Shown here: positions 48,343 through 60,600 of the stretch, piece after piece
How positions within the stretch are numbered: the stretch's first letter is position 1
Layout: every line of letters begins with the position of its first letter
Source of the DNA: Ctenosaura bakeri
Taxonomy: Eukaryota > Chordata > Lepidosauria > Squamata > Iguanidae
DNA length: 64,000 bases
Reading direction: 5' to 3'
NCBI GenBank assembly: GCA_948474755.1
Contig: CAOLHI010001030.1
Location: 1-64,000, forward strand
Translations under genes and position numbers: made by a program
The notes under the pieces: model-generated
What the model was told of the DNA's origin: nothing
Seen by the model: only the letters and a program-made list of their open reading frames with translations
The model's database searches: none

Positions 48343-50754
48343 TTGTCTCTGTAAGAAAGGATGTCCTCTTTTTTATTTTAATGCATAAATGATTACTCTA
48401 ATTACAGATCATTTCATGAGAAAAGTGAGATTTTAAAGACAGACCTGGAGGAACTAGGAGAGGTTACCCTCTGTCAGTCAATTTGTTGGGAAGGCGTTTC
48501 AAGAATACAGGGAACAAAGAACAGGTAGAGTTGTCTGAGAGAGCAGCAGAGATGAAGTGACTAATGGAAAAGGCGGGTGGGTGAGTGAGAAGGGCGTTGA
48601 AATTCTACCTTGAGGTTTAGAATAAAACCCCCACAAATGAGTCAAGATTAGTGATGCATCTCTCAGGAGTCTTTGTATCTCTTATGCATGCTTTGACATT
48701 TTTCCTTGAGTTGATGGCAGGAATCCTACTCCAGAATTGCCCTAACTTGTTGCTGTGATTACAATCTACCCAAATTGCTTCTACAGTTGAATGTTAATGG
48801 CTTGTTTTGTACCAAGTTTTCCTGGAATATTTGCTTTCTATATTGTTGTTAAACATAACATACAAAGGCTTTGATTCATCTCCATTTCTTTATTCCTTCA
48901 CAATTAGCTTCCCATCTGCATTTAGCTAAATAGGCAGAAGCTTACAAGGACAGCAAGTGGCCCCCATGTCAATGGGGCAGTGAATCCACTCTGGGCTTTT
49001 GTCTGAAATTAAAGGAGCTATCAAAGGTACTGAGCTTGTTAGAATGGATGCAACACCTTGGGGAACACCTTTACAGATTAAACCTGGACCACATGTATCA
49101 CCTCATTAACATGGAAGCTACCAGCTACCAATGGATATTGATGGACATGCGTCTCACTTGAATTATGGAATTAATTTGACATAATATCTTCATTAAGGAT
49201 GTGTCCGGTTCACTGAATAAGATTTTTTTAAATCCCCCAAACTATCCCCATTTAGTTTTCAACACATAGGGAGGTCTTACCTATGGTGGAAAATATTCCC
49301 CTTTCTCCGATTTAAGAAGAACAGAAAAAGAAAAAGACCAGAGCGGAACATTTTCACATTCACTACAAGGTATCTGCATGGGAGAATCTTCCACTTTCAT
49401 TCCAGAGCTCTGATGTCAAACCTGAAGTCCAAGAGCCTAGTTGCCAACTAAAAGGCACAGTGCACCATGGGAGAACCTTATGTTGACATCTCCTCTCTGA
49501 GTATCAGGTCAACTCGACATGCACTAGTTGGCCACTATTGTCCTTACAGAGTCATGCCAGATGCACTGCCCAGCCAATATGCTCAAATCCTCCTCAAGAA
49601 TAGTAGTCCCGTGGTTGCAACTGAGCAGACAAAATAATTGAGTGGATGCGGGTAGGCTGGTAGCATCCTGGCAGAAATTCCTTCAGACATTGGAGGTTTT
49701 GAAAAAATCATCATGCAAATAGGTGAAAGAAGGATGTGACCTCCCATGAACTCATTCTTTGCCTGCTGTGCATAGTTGTGGCTATGAAAACACTTCATGT
49801 CAAGGATGTTATAACATGTGGCCCAAGTCTAAGGAAAACATAAATATATCTGACCCATGAAGAAGGGAGAAAAACACTCTCAAACACCAGAGATTAAAAT
49901 TCCAAGGCAGTGGGGAAATGTTGTTCAGCAGGATTGCTTGTAGATGAGTGGAACAATTTAGACCAGTTTAGCACACAAGCCAGTCTAATTCCACATAACT
50001 ATAGGCTTTCACTTGGTTTCCTGGCAAATGCTGTGTGTAAAACATGGGAAGTGTTAGTGTATCACACTGGCTCAAGGATGGACTTCAGCCTTCTTTTGCT
50101 AGCTTTCTCCAACCCAGTGCCCTCTAAATAGGTGGGACTAAAACTCCCAACAACAAAGCCACCACAGCCAATGACCATGCTGACTGGAAGTGATGGGAAC
50201 TGTGGTCACACTTACCTGGAAGACATTGGACGGGAGGAAGGTAACAGTGCCATATCAAGTCTGTTCTGACCAAAACAGCAGAGCCTATCACACCTGAAAT
50301 AAACAGTAAGGCCAGAATCCTTTATTATGGTGTACATTACATAATTTTATGCATACTTAGCTACGGTACATAGCTGAGGTGCTAAGAAACCCTATTAGTG
50401 AATGGTGAAGATGCATAACAGTACACCACCAATAATGTCTGGATATGCACTGGCACTCCCTAGTTGGTGTCCTGATGCACAATGGGACTGATGAATATTG
50501 GTCCCAATGCACACCCATCATGTTGTTACCTCAGTCCCAATGGGCATCCGTTACTCTGCTGGCTCCCCTACATAGAAATGTAACAGCAATCCTTTACAGG
50601 ATAAGAACATTGGGAATCCTCACATATATAAGTCTACTTTTTTAAGATTTATTTTTGTTAAGAAATAAATAAATACATAAGTCCACTTACAATAATGTTA
50701 AGTCCCCAATAGGATTCTAGCCCACAATTTTATTATGGCATTATACCCTGATTT

Positions 50755-50885
50755 GCCCAAGTTCTTTGTTTGCCCAGGTTCTTTGTTCTTTGTTTACCTA
50801 TTATACTCTGGTAATAGTATACTATTATACTATTATACCTACCTTTGTTTACCTATTATACTCTGATTTGCCCAGGTTCCTTGTT
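50755..50885. repeat. Local complex tandem duplication
   Basis: Segments TTTGCCCAGGTTC, TTTGTTTACCTATTATACTC and short TACTATTA units are repeated two to three times in this interval. Confidence 0.7.
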
Positions 50886-51038
50886 TTGTTGTATTTTCCC
50901 CATTCATTTGTATGGCTTGGATTTCTGTGAACTGTCTGCAGACAGATCTTTGAAAACAAACCTCAGATAACAGGCTTGTCTCCCAAACTGCAGCATTTAC
51001 CCAGGAAATTAGGAGAAAGTTGGTCTATTTGAAACTAT

Positions 51039-51508
51039 GGCCCTTTCCGCACGCGGCGAGGGAAACGCTCCCCGCTGCTACTTACCGGCTTTTTGGTGGG
51101 TCCGTTTGGGTCCGTCGGGACGAGGAGCAGTGCGAGCTCGTCGCTCCGCACTGCTCCAGCATCCAAAATGGCAGCTTCCGGTTGGTGGAGGCTCTCCAAC
51201 AACCAGAGAAGCTCACCAGCCTAAAGCCCGCCCCTGGCAGATCTGCAAACACGCACTAGTGTGCGCCTGCAAATCTGCACTGGCGCGCGGCGACGGAGCA
51301 ACACGGGGTCACGCGCTCCGTACTTTTTAAAAACCTCTTAAAAGAGCTTTTTAAAAAGCACGCTGCGCGACCAGTTCTGGTCGCTCTGGAGCGGACTGAG
51401 GTGCAGAACTACAAAAAGTAGTCCACCCCAGTCCATTCCACGGTGCAGAAGACCTCCATTGGAGGTCGCTCTACACCGTTTTAATAGGCCGGTGCGGAAG
51501 ATTCTCCA
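51039..51508. mobile_element. Family C non-autonomous DNA element, about 470 bp, copy 2
   Basis: The left end is GGCCCTTTCCGCACG, and the right end is near CCGGTGCGGAAG with a degraded terminus. Interior segments match copy 1 (AAAATGGCAGCTTCCGGTTG, ACCTCCATTGGAGGTCGCTC). CpG content is higher than in copy 1, consistent with a younger copy. It has no transposase. Confidence 0.75.
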
Positions 51509-53136
51509 TTAAAGTGCCATATCAGTCTCTTTTCTTGAAAAGAATAAGGCTGTATGTTTTACCATTCTTGGCTCCCAGAAGGGGTAGAGACTTTGTTTAA
51601 GAAATGGAGGCTTGGAATCCAGGCCAGCTAGTAGTCTAAATGAGCAGCAGGTAGCTTCCCAAAAATCCAGATAAAATCGGGGAACCAGATAAAACCGCAT
51701 GGTATCTTTTTAAGAACTGATAGAGGGACCACACCTCTAAGCCTAATATAGTGAGTTACAGTTTGGCAACAATGTGGGAGTACTTTGTGCATAATTGATT
51801 TCAGAATATTAATTCACATGCACACAGACTTCGTGCATATTTGAAACACCATTCGTTTTCCACATACCCTTTACTTTGCTATTATTAGCAGTTGAGTCAG
51901 AGAAGAAAGTACAGATACAAAAATCAGAGGATATCTAAAGTGGCTATTACTGTGCCATGGATATGTTTTGCTTGCACAAATATAATTTATTGCAAACCAC
52001 TTTAGTTGTGATGTTTTTGACTGAAACTCTTTTTTACCCTAGAATTTGGATAACAGCCTGTCATTCAGTCATTCAGTAGGATATTTTGCTTTTCACAATG
52101 TGTCTGTGTCTTGGTGCTGTGGATAAATTTCTTCATCTTAAGGTGGTAGTTTTCAGTAAAAACATACAGCTACAAATTTAGTTAAGCCCACACACAGTAT
52201 CTTTCTGTGGATATTATATGGATATTTCCCTTAGGTTCTTAAATTGTGACACCTTTTTCTTACCTGTTTCAGAGATTGGAAAGCTAAGTTTCTAAAAGCA
52301 GTAGGTTAGGGAACTCTTTATGATACCCTTCAAAAATCCCAAATAGTTACCATTAGCACTACAGAGTTGTTGCTGTTGTTGTGGAACTCATTATTTTTTC
52401 TGTTGCTTTAATTCTTTCAAAAGGAAAAGAAAAAAATGACCTAAAATTTGAAAAATGATCTTAAAATGTCTGCAAATCATTTTGCACCTTCCCGAATAAC
52501 ACGTCAGTGTTGTTCATTGCACAAGGAAGAATATCAATATTAACAGCCATTATGTTATTTTGCTAAAGGGATGTTGTTAGGCTCTAGTAACCCTCCTAAA
52601 TACAACATGCTACAAGCAACATCATTACTTGTAGTGTGTTGGTGCTTCTAAGCTCTGAGATGTTGTGATACCTGTAACTCTCTTTCTCTGTCCGATCTTC
52701 TAGGAAAAACAGTACTATCCAGAAAAATAGTGGTGGTAGAATGTGTGTTTCATATTTAGGCTCATGTCAGGAAATAATTTGTAATAAGTTGCTCTCATAC
52801 ATCACATGTTTGCTCAATATTTATGTTCCTATCAGCTTAGCATTATCCTGTTGTGTGGTCTCCTCATCCACTACACTATCTGTACATGTTGCTACCATTA
52901 AGGGGAAAGCAAGGGGAACTCAGCTTCTGACTCATAATGGAAGTGCTGGAAAAAAAACTCAGTGTGCCATTAAAATCTCACCACCCAGGAGAAAAGATAA
53001 TGAGAAGGAAGCCTTACTCATTGGTGTTACTGGTTTACATGCGCATGATGTTTGAAGATAGGAGGTTGGCTGGAGTCATAAAGAAAGGAGTGATTTCTGT
53101 ATGTGATACTGCAGTATTCTGTATATATCACAACTG
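51509..53136. other. Intergenic stretch, nothing recognised
   Basis: The sequence is AT-rich and mostly without recognisable repeats. The 104-residue open frame at 52741-53055 shows no domain and lies upstream of a LINE tail. Confidence 0.45.
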
Positions 53137-53478
53137 TTGGCCAGAGGACTTTTTCTTCAGTTACTCCAAATTGTGGATTGGCCTACCAGAAGAGGTTCAA
53201 GAGCTACATATGCTGTCTGAATTTAAAACAGCACTAAAAACTAATCTCTTCTGGGAGGCCTATCCATTTGATTTTTAAATTAGGAATTTTTAAATTATGA
53301 ACTGTTTTAATATGCATGTTCTTTTAACTGATTATGTATTTTAATTAGTGTTCTGTGTTTTTAGATGGTATCTCTCTGTTCTTCTATTTTAATCTGTTGT
53401 TCCCCACCTTGATCCTTAGGAAGAGATGAATAAGAAATAACAACAACAACAGCAACAACAACAACAACAGAGACTATG
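53137..53478 (+). mobile_element. L2-like LINE 3' terminus
   Basis: A short plus-strand frame ends with LWIGLPEEVQELHMLSEFKT and ALKTNLFWEAYPFDF, which resembles the LPxxV...FKxxLKTxLFxxAY end of L2/CR1 reverse transcriptases. The stop codon is followed by an AT-rich 3' UTR and a CAA-repeat tail at about 53440-53470. It is strongly 5'-truncated. Confidence 0.7.
53440..53470. repeat. (CAA)n microsatellite at LINE 3' end
   Basis: Nearly perfect CAA/ACA units with one CAG interruption sit at the end of the L2-like fragment. Confidence 0.85.
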
Positions 53479-53604
53479 AAGATTTCAAAGGTAGTCAGAT
53501 AAGATTTTTAGATATCTTTGTTGTATAAGAACACCAAATTACTGTGTAGCTTCCCAGAAATGTAAAAAAGCAAAACAAAACCCATACAGACCAAACACTT
53601 CTGA

Positions 53605-53645
53605 GGTCCCAGTACTGTATTTTCAGTCCCAGTACTGTATTTTCA
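53605..53645 (+). repeat. Tandem duplication of a 20-bp unit
   Basis: The unit GTCCCAGTACTGTATTTTCA occurs twice back to back. It was seen directly and is not part of a recognised element. Confidence 0.8.
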
Positions 53646-54100
53646 AATCTGCAGCTTTCTACCTAAGAATAAAATGCTGGTTCCTCAAGATAACTCACTC
53701 TTTTGAAATATAATTGCAAGAGTCATTTTGCAAATATAACAAGTCTGGTCTTCAGAATTCATAACACAGCTCAAACAGAAGAAGAGGCAGCTATATGTTT
53801 TAAATAGGAGGTGTCCCAAACTGACCATGAAAATATGGACAGAAGTTTGTTGCAATATTGATGAGAGCTGTACGCCAATACACCTAAGATACAACAAACT
53901 GGAATCAGTACTGTGAAAAGGATTCCACTTCCCACTTGCTTGTTTGCTACTTTCTAGCTGTAAGGTTAAGATCCTGGTTTTCCATGGAAACCAGCTCCAC
54001 AAGAATACTCCTATTTCCCTTTTCTACCTTATCTTGGATTGACTCTTGCTATCTTTGAGATATATCCCATCCTGCACTGTCTACATCTAAACAGACACCT

Positions 54101-54165
54101 TTTAGGCTGCAACCCAATATCTATTTATATGGAAGCAACTGGGACTTACTTCTGAGTAGACATGT
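54101..54165. repeat. Short squamate-type repeat, GGGACTTACTTCTGAGTAG core
   Basis: The segment AGGCTGCAACCC ... ACTGGGACTTACTTCTGAGT is a recurrent short repeat in lizard genomes. Related pieces are at about 5455-5540, 41640-41745, 59705-59760 and 61315-61390. The family name is not certain. Confidence 0.5.
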
Positions 54166-54829
54166 AGTGTTAAGTTACTTAAGGCTAGCTGTCTGCTCTT
54201 TGCAGCAACTTCTGCCCTCTGTTCTTTGCCTCACATGAATAATAGTCCATAGGCCCTTTCCGCAGGTTACCTTTTGCTGAAGCCATCCCATGGGGATCCC
54301 GGAGTTGGGTCTCCCAGGAGGAGAGCATGACAGAAGTGCTCCCCTCTGTACCAAATGCCCACTGGAAGGGAGAAACACAATGGCTCTGCCTCTCCCTTCC
54401 ACAATGCAGCCCAGCACTTTCCCAGGCTACACTGGAGGAGGAAGTGCAGCCATTGCATTTCCTGACCCTCTGCACAGCAGGTAATGTGGGATGGCAGTGG
54501 AACGACTGCGCAATTGCAGTTCATTGACAGGAAAAACCCATTAATGATTTATTCTGTGGTTGCAGCAGGTGGCCACAGGATTGCAACAATGTCATGCAGA
54601 ACCCTCGTTGCAATCCTATTGCGATCCCGTCGCCATTGGGGGTTGGGAGCAGGCTGAAGAAAGAGCCGTAGGCCTTCACACTGCTGCCTCAGAATCAGTT
54701 CCTTCCTCACTCAGCTCACTGTAGAGCTGCCCTTAGACAGTTCCCAGTACCAACGGCTTCTCGGCCTGGCTAAAATAAGACATTTAGGGAAAACTGCAGA
54801 CAAAACATGCACACCCAGGGCTGACCCAT

Positions 54830-55020
54830 GGTCCTTTCACACTACATTACTCTAACACTATGATTCCACATTAATTCACATGGAATCCTGAGATTTGTGG
54901 TTAGGGAGAAGCATTTAGAATTCTCATCCAGAGAGCTCTAGTGCCTCACCAAACTATAAGTCCCAGGATTCCTTAGGATGCAGAATCGTTGCTTGATAAC
55001 TGTGTAGCGTGAAAGGGCCC
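54830..55020. mobile_element. Family B foldback MITE, 191 bp
   Basis: The ends GGTCCTTTCACACTACATTA and GTGTAGCGTGAAAGGGCCC are inverted repeats. The centre holds AGAATTCTCATCCAGAGAGC and CCAGGATTCCTTAGGATG. Flanking duplications could not be settled. Confidence 0.75.
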
Positions 55021-55670
55021 CAAGCATGTGCTGCCATCAGAGGTAGAGCAGCAAATGGCTCTCATGCTCCCAGCACATGCAAATTGGCAGTCAAGGCAAC
55101 TAATCCCTATTAAAAGAAGTTCTGGGCAAGCCTAAGAAGAAAAGCCCATCACAACTCATGGAATGATGTGAGGTGTAACCTGTGAGGGAAAGGATGTGAC
55201 TTAGAGGTTTGTCTGTTAAGCAGTTAGACATGGCCAAGTAGAATTAAAGTTAGGACCAATTAGGGAGAGAGGAATTGATGAGATCTAAATAGTTTTGGAG
55301 CTGAGAATGTGGAAAGAGTTCAAGGAGAAGTATTATTTGTTTGAAACTGAGGTTTGCCATGTACTATATGTAGAACTAGCATAGGTCTAGATGTTTATCT
55401 ATTGCAATAAATTTTCACTGGTTTTATTTTCTGCATCTCTATCTGGATGTTTTAATGTAACAATTAACAAGGAAACCTGGTCATGCTTTACCAACACTGA
55501 ACCTATTGATCAACACTGCAGCTTGTCCAGGGTGGTGGTCACCTTGGGGCCCCAGTGCCACAACCAGGGAGGGATCTCAAAGATAAAAGGGCACGTGAGT
55601 GATAGGAGCCCAAGGGCTGGCACTGTGTGGCCAACTTGGATAAGGCTTCCAGCATAGTATCCTAGATCAG
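55021..55670. other. Intergenic stretch with a weak LTR-like segment
   Basis: The interval 55176-55440 has a TGTAACC-type beginning and an AATAAA near 55404, but matching ends were not found. No gene is recognised. Confidence 0.35.
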
Positions 55671-55797
55671 GGCCATTTCCTCAGTAGCCTGTTATAGCAC
55701 TATTTTTCCACTTCCAACATCCTATGGAATCCCCAGGATTCCATAGGATGTTGGAAGCGGAATAACACTGCTATAACAGGCTACAGCGGAAATGGCC
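55671..55797. mobile_element. Family A foldback MITE, short 127-bp form, CAG duplication
   Basis: The ends are GGCCATTTCCTCAGTAGCC and GCGGAAATGGCC with CAG at 55668-55670 and 55798-55800. The arms meet at CTATGGAATCCCCAGGATTC, so the usual GGGTTTGCAGTTT centre is absent, suggesting an internally deleted subfamily. Confidence 0.85.
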
Positions 55798-57475
55798 CAG
55801 GTAAGTTATTTTGACCCCTGAAGCAAAAATCCAGTAACACTTCCTGGCAGCAAAAGTAACAACAGCAATAATAATAATAATTTAATAATTAACTATTGAT
55901 GCACTTTCATTAAATCCCGTATCAGCTGCCTGAGGCAGACGCCTCACTCTGCTGAGCATATACACACATGTATGAAATGCAATGCAATGTGTTTTTCTTT
56001 TGTCAAAAGTCCAAGAGAAAAGAAACCTGTCCAATATTCCTGCACAATGTAGTACATACATTTTTGTATTTAACCATTCTTACATCTGTGAGGAAAAATG
56101 TTATGCATGATGCAGCCTTCCGTTATGAGCTTTGCATTTTTGATATGTTCCCAGTCTTCAGTAAGTGCAAAACAATTTGTCTCTTGTATATGATTTATAA
56201 TACAACAGTGCAGCCAAAACCATAGCGCATACTGAATGAAGATCAAGATCAGCATGTCTTATGAAATTCAATTCACCTCTCATTACCAAAGAGAGATGTC
56301 AGCAAGCCATTTCATCACACAGACCTATGAAATCAAGCTACCGTGATAAATACTTACCAGAAAATGGCAAATGCATACAGCCACATTAGATTCTCTGTCA
56401 GTGTCCCTGTCTTATTTTTTCCCCTTTGCCCAAGAGTGTGTTAGAAGCCAAAACATGTACAGTAGGATTAAATCCAGCCTTGACAAACAAGGGGAAAATG
56501 GTTGTTTATTTTGCACTAAAATAGTAGAAGCTTCCTGACCGCTGCAATGTAGTCAAAATGTTCCAATAATTTGCATGGTGATTTTCAAGTTTCCAAATGT
56601 TTGCAGCTGTTAGCTTGAAGTGTTATATAGGAAGCCACAATATGGAAGATCAGATGTTACAAAAAGCTGAACAGAGAGGCCACTTTTTTTTAAAAAAGAG
56701 GCTTATTCTATACTATATAATCCTATGCTTTTGTTTTTAGAAAAATATTAGACTAAATCTATGCAGGCTAAATAATGTGTCCTTGAACCCAGTCCTGTTG
56801 GAATACACAATGTTGCTCTCTTCCTGATGTGAAAATATTTCTTTTTGAAGCCTGGGGGCTTTAAGATGATTTTTTTTTTAAAAAAAATCCAATTTACTCC
56901 ACTGTTTTTAGGAAGCACTGGGCTTTTAGAATGCGTGGTTCACCTCCTGAATTGGAGGAGTGGAATCAAGTCAGGGAGGGAGCAGATTGTTGGGTGGTTC
57001 CCTAATCACACCCACCATGGAAGGGTAGCTCCCTTCTTAGTATTGGGAAGTATTATGCAATATTTGTTTTTTGTTTTTGCTTTGTTTTGGTGTACACATT
57101 TGCAGGTTTGCATTTCACCTCTCACTTCTCTGGCAGCTTCACTTTATAGAAGCCAGGTAAGCAATCAGAACAAAAGGAAAACAAAGGCTATTTGATTAAG
57201 GGAATATCTGAATATGCACATGTGTTGAGGGAATCCAAAAATTCCCCCCCCCGCCGCAAAAGCAGCTGCTGTGGTCATGTGATCAGACATAAACCAATAC
57301 AGCAAATGCATGGACAGAGTGGAAACACCCCCCACGTGGACATGGTTACGTAATGGGAGTCCTGTGTGGCTTTCCTACCTGGTTCAGTTTGGATGGGGGT
57401 TGTGGCAGCAAAGGGGTCAAACTGAGGCAAAGATGCTATGCTGTGGAGCTGAGATACAGCCCTCATGCAGACTGA
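55798..57475. other. Intergenic stretch, nothing recognised
   Basis: A short (AAT)n run at about 55867-55885 is the only feature; the remainder is AT-rich single-copy-looking sequence. Confidence 0.45.
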
Positions 57476-57639
57476 CGCCATTTCCGCACTACACTCTTAT
57501 AGCGCGATTATTCCGCTTTCAACATCCTATAGAATCCTGGGGTTTGCAGTTTACAGATCCCTAAACTGGAAACCCCAGGATTCCATAGGATGTTGAAAGT
57601 GGAGTAATCACGCTATAAGAGTGTAGTGCGGAAATGGCC
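57476..57639. mobile_element. Family A foldback MITE, 164 bp, TGA duplication
   Basis: The ends CGCCATTTCCGCACTACAC and GTGCGGAAATGGCC are flanked by TGA at 57473-57475 and 57640-57642. The arms close around ACAGATCCCTAAACTG, so only a very short loop is left. Confidence 0.85.
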
Positions 57640-60600
57640 TGAGTCTTAAATAGAGCTTCCCAGGGTTGAAATGGATATGGAAGACTATGCAAAATGGATG
57701 GCTGTGGAAAGCAATTAAAGATGTTGGGCCTATCTCAGAGAGAGTTGCCTACTTTAAAAAAAATACAGAGGAAAAGCTTCGTGTGAAATAGCATCTTTCC
57801 CAAGGAGGACCTTCAGCATCCCGTTTGTTTGTTTTTTCAAACTGTGATAAACAAATTCATAACGTTTGTGGGGTTTATAGTGCTTAGCAGTGTTGCCTCA
57901 AAGTAAATTGATTTACCAATTCTTATTGTGATCAAATTACATTTAAATCAGAAATTGCCCATGGTGGGTGGGAATAGTTTAAAGCTAATAGACAGACATT
58001 CATTTTTGCAGGTAGTACCCAAACTACAGTTAGAAAAGTTTGTAGAATTTTTTTTAAAAGAGCACTGATTTAAAACACTGCTGCTGCTCTTGTTTGTTTG
58101 CTCTAGTTGCCTACAGACAATACCATCAGCAAACATAGAATCACTGAACTTATCTTGGTGCCCCTTCACCTCTAGGCTCCCAGGGCAACTCTCCAACCTG
58201 CCCAGCCCCAAGAATACCCTGGTCTTGCATTGTTTTCAAAATATATGGGGCTTTGGCGTTCAATGACAGCCCATCTTCTAGCAGAGAGTGAGGGAAGGCA
58301 GACTTCTACAAGAATAAAGGGAGGAGGACTCTCTGTGGCAGGAACAGGGGGAAGAGTCTGTAGTCCAGAGGCAGTGTGGAGTGGTTGGCATCATGCCAAT
58401 CATGGTGCCAATCAAGCTTCTTCTCCCAGAAGCCTGCATGCCTGGTGTGGCTCTGGGAAAACCAGGAATTACTAGTCAATGGATTTAAAGCTATTGTCTG
58501 GTGGGCAGGGTACTGTGCAGTTTTCAGGTCAGGTGCTGGGGTGCATAGGGCTGCTCCCCAATACTCTAATCTCAGTCCATTAAGGAGGATTATATCTGTT
58601 AATGTATTACATTGTCACAACGTGAGGGCAGTTCAGCATGAGCTACAAATCCAGGAAGGCATTCAAAGACAGACCCAACAAACACTGAGGGGTCTCCTTG
58701 TAGGACTTTGTGGCATGGGCAGTAGGAGTCATGACCAGCTTGGGGAGTGTCATGTTTGCCACAGTGATAGGGTAACTGTGCAGTGGCATCCACCTGTACA
58801 GAATCCCATAGCTGTCTTTCCTTGTGTCATGCAGCAGGTGCATCATGTATTGCCTCATTGACTAACAGGTGGTTTGGTTGATGACTGTTTCCAAACCCTT
58901 GTCAGTGCCAACAATGTGCAGCTGTAACCCATAAAGACGTAGCTTTACTTTCTCAAGCTACATGGTATGGTGTGTTTTAGTTTTGCTCGCCCCTTGGATC
59001 TACAAAGGTGGGGAATGAGTGCTCTAACAGTTTCCAGTTGCTACCCTCTGTATTAACTGATGGTATGAGTTCTCATTGTCTTTTGTGTCTACACTGAGTG
59101 CAGTCCAGAAAGTTTTGGACCAACCTCCATCTGATGAGCATTAATTGAACTGAAGTACCCAAGTAAATGCTTAAGGCAACACCTCTATGCTGGTCAACAT
59201 TAAGTGCTTCTAGTTCTCATTGATATTAGTAGACAGTCATTGTAAGCATCTGCCTAGCTATCCCACCGAAACCAGTGGGTCCTGCACTAGTATAAATGGG
59301 AGCTTTTCTTCCAATGAAAGATCTGAAGACACTCTGGGAAGCATGGGGTGTTTGTGTTCTGTTTGGGATATGCCTATAGCTGGGTAAAATGTTATGCGCC
59401 TTTGCTTCCTACTGGTGTCCCAATTCAGATTCCAACCTCCTATTCCTGCTAGTTACATTTTTACTTTATAAAGCTATTCACACAATTGTTCACTGCATGA
59501 GTAGTAAAATATCTAGTTTAAACCTAAGATGCCTTCTCGGTATATTTCCTTGAATATTTTCCACTGCTATTGTTATCCCAGGAAAGACACTTTACTTGAC
59601 TTTTTAAATCTTATGCTCCAATTGTAATGCAAACTTACATGAGACTAAACACCATATAACATATTGTGACTTACATCCAAGCAAACTCATATACAATTGG
59701 ATTCTTACAGTGCAATCCTATGCAGGTTTCCTTAGAAGCTAAGAGTTCACTGGGTTTTGCTGTCTGTGCTCCTTTATTATTACAGTTGTATTCAATTCAT
59801 GTTCTTGATGGATTAACAGACAATCATTCCCTCTTTGGTTTTAGATAATTCCTCTGTATGAAATTAAACTTCATTCTGTATTGAAAAAGGAAGAGAGTTT
59901 CTCTACAGATGATGTTTCCTATCTGCAGTTTTATAAGTTTTTATTAAAAAGAATTCTTTTTTTTAAAGTTCTATTACTGGTTATTTGAGAACATCTTATC
60001 AGTCAAAACACTTTAAATACATTATTTAAATATGATGCAGGGTTTTACCTAATTAATCAGTGTTTAACTGGTTAATCATTCAAACTCTGCTCATGACTTG
60101 AGTTATCTAAATGTTGTAAGTATTCCTCTCTCCTCCCTGAAACGTGAATTTTTTCATTATTCAGCCTGAAGATTTCCAAAGCATTAGATACCAGGCAAGA
60201 ACACACCTTCAAACTTCAAATTAAACTGAAGCAGTTTCCACCCTGAAATTTATTATGAGTAATACTGCCTTATCTCAAATGAAGAGTCACATTTGTAAAC
60301 TTAGAAGAAAACACATTGACACTGTGAAGTCTTAAAAAAAGCGGTGTGTGTGTAGAAGAGCATTGACTCCATTTCTTTTAAATTCGATATGAAGCCACAT
60401 GGAACAGGCATCTGGAGAAACTGATGAAATTCAGCTTTTATTTCTCTATTTCATCTGAACCAGGTGTGGCTGTGCAAATTCATCACCTGTGCCTGGATGT
60501 AGTAAATTGCTGGAACAAGATAAATTAATTGAGGATGAATCCTGGCAAGGTGGAGGCTTTGTGAGTGAGTGGTTCCTGGGACCAGAAAATAGGTTGTTCA

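Larger units (their letters stand above)
48145..51038. other. Intergenic stretch between MITEs
   Basis: It begins with an antisense SINE at 48174-48342 and otherwise holds no recognisable gene. Unassigned tandem duplications lie at 50755-50885, and a decayed squamate repeat at about 50110-50215. Confidence 0.5.

Noticed and set aside
52741..53055. 104-residue plus-strand frame upstream of an L2-like tail as LINE coding sequence
   Set aside because: It is in a different frame from the recognisable LINE terminus and shows no reverse transcriptase motif.
55176..55440. Third LTR candidate
   Set aside because: Only an AATAAA and a TG start were seen; ends, TATA and duplications are lacking.
58376..58861. 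161-residue plus-strand open frame
   Set aside because: No domain, no exon borders, many cysteines and histidines without zinc-finger spacing; looks random.
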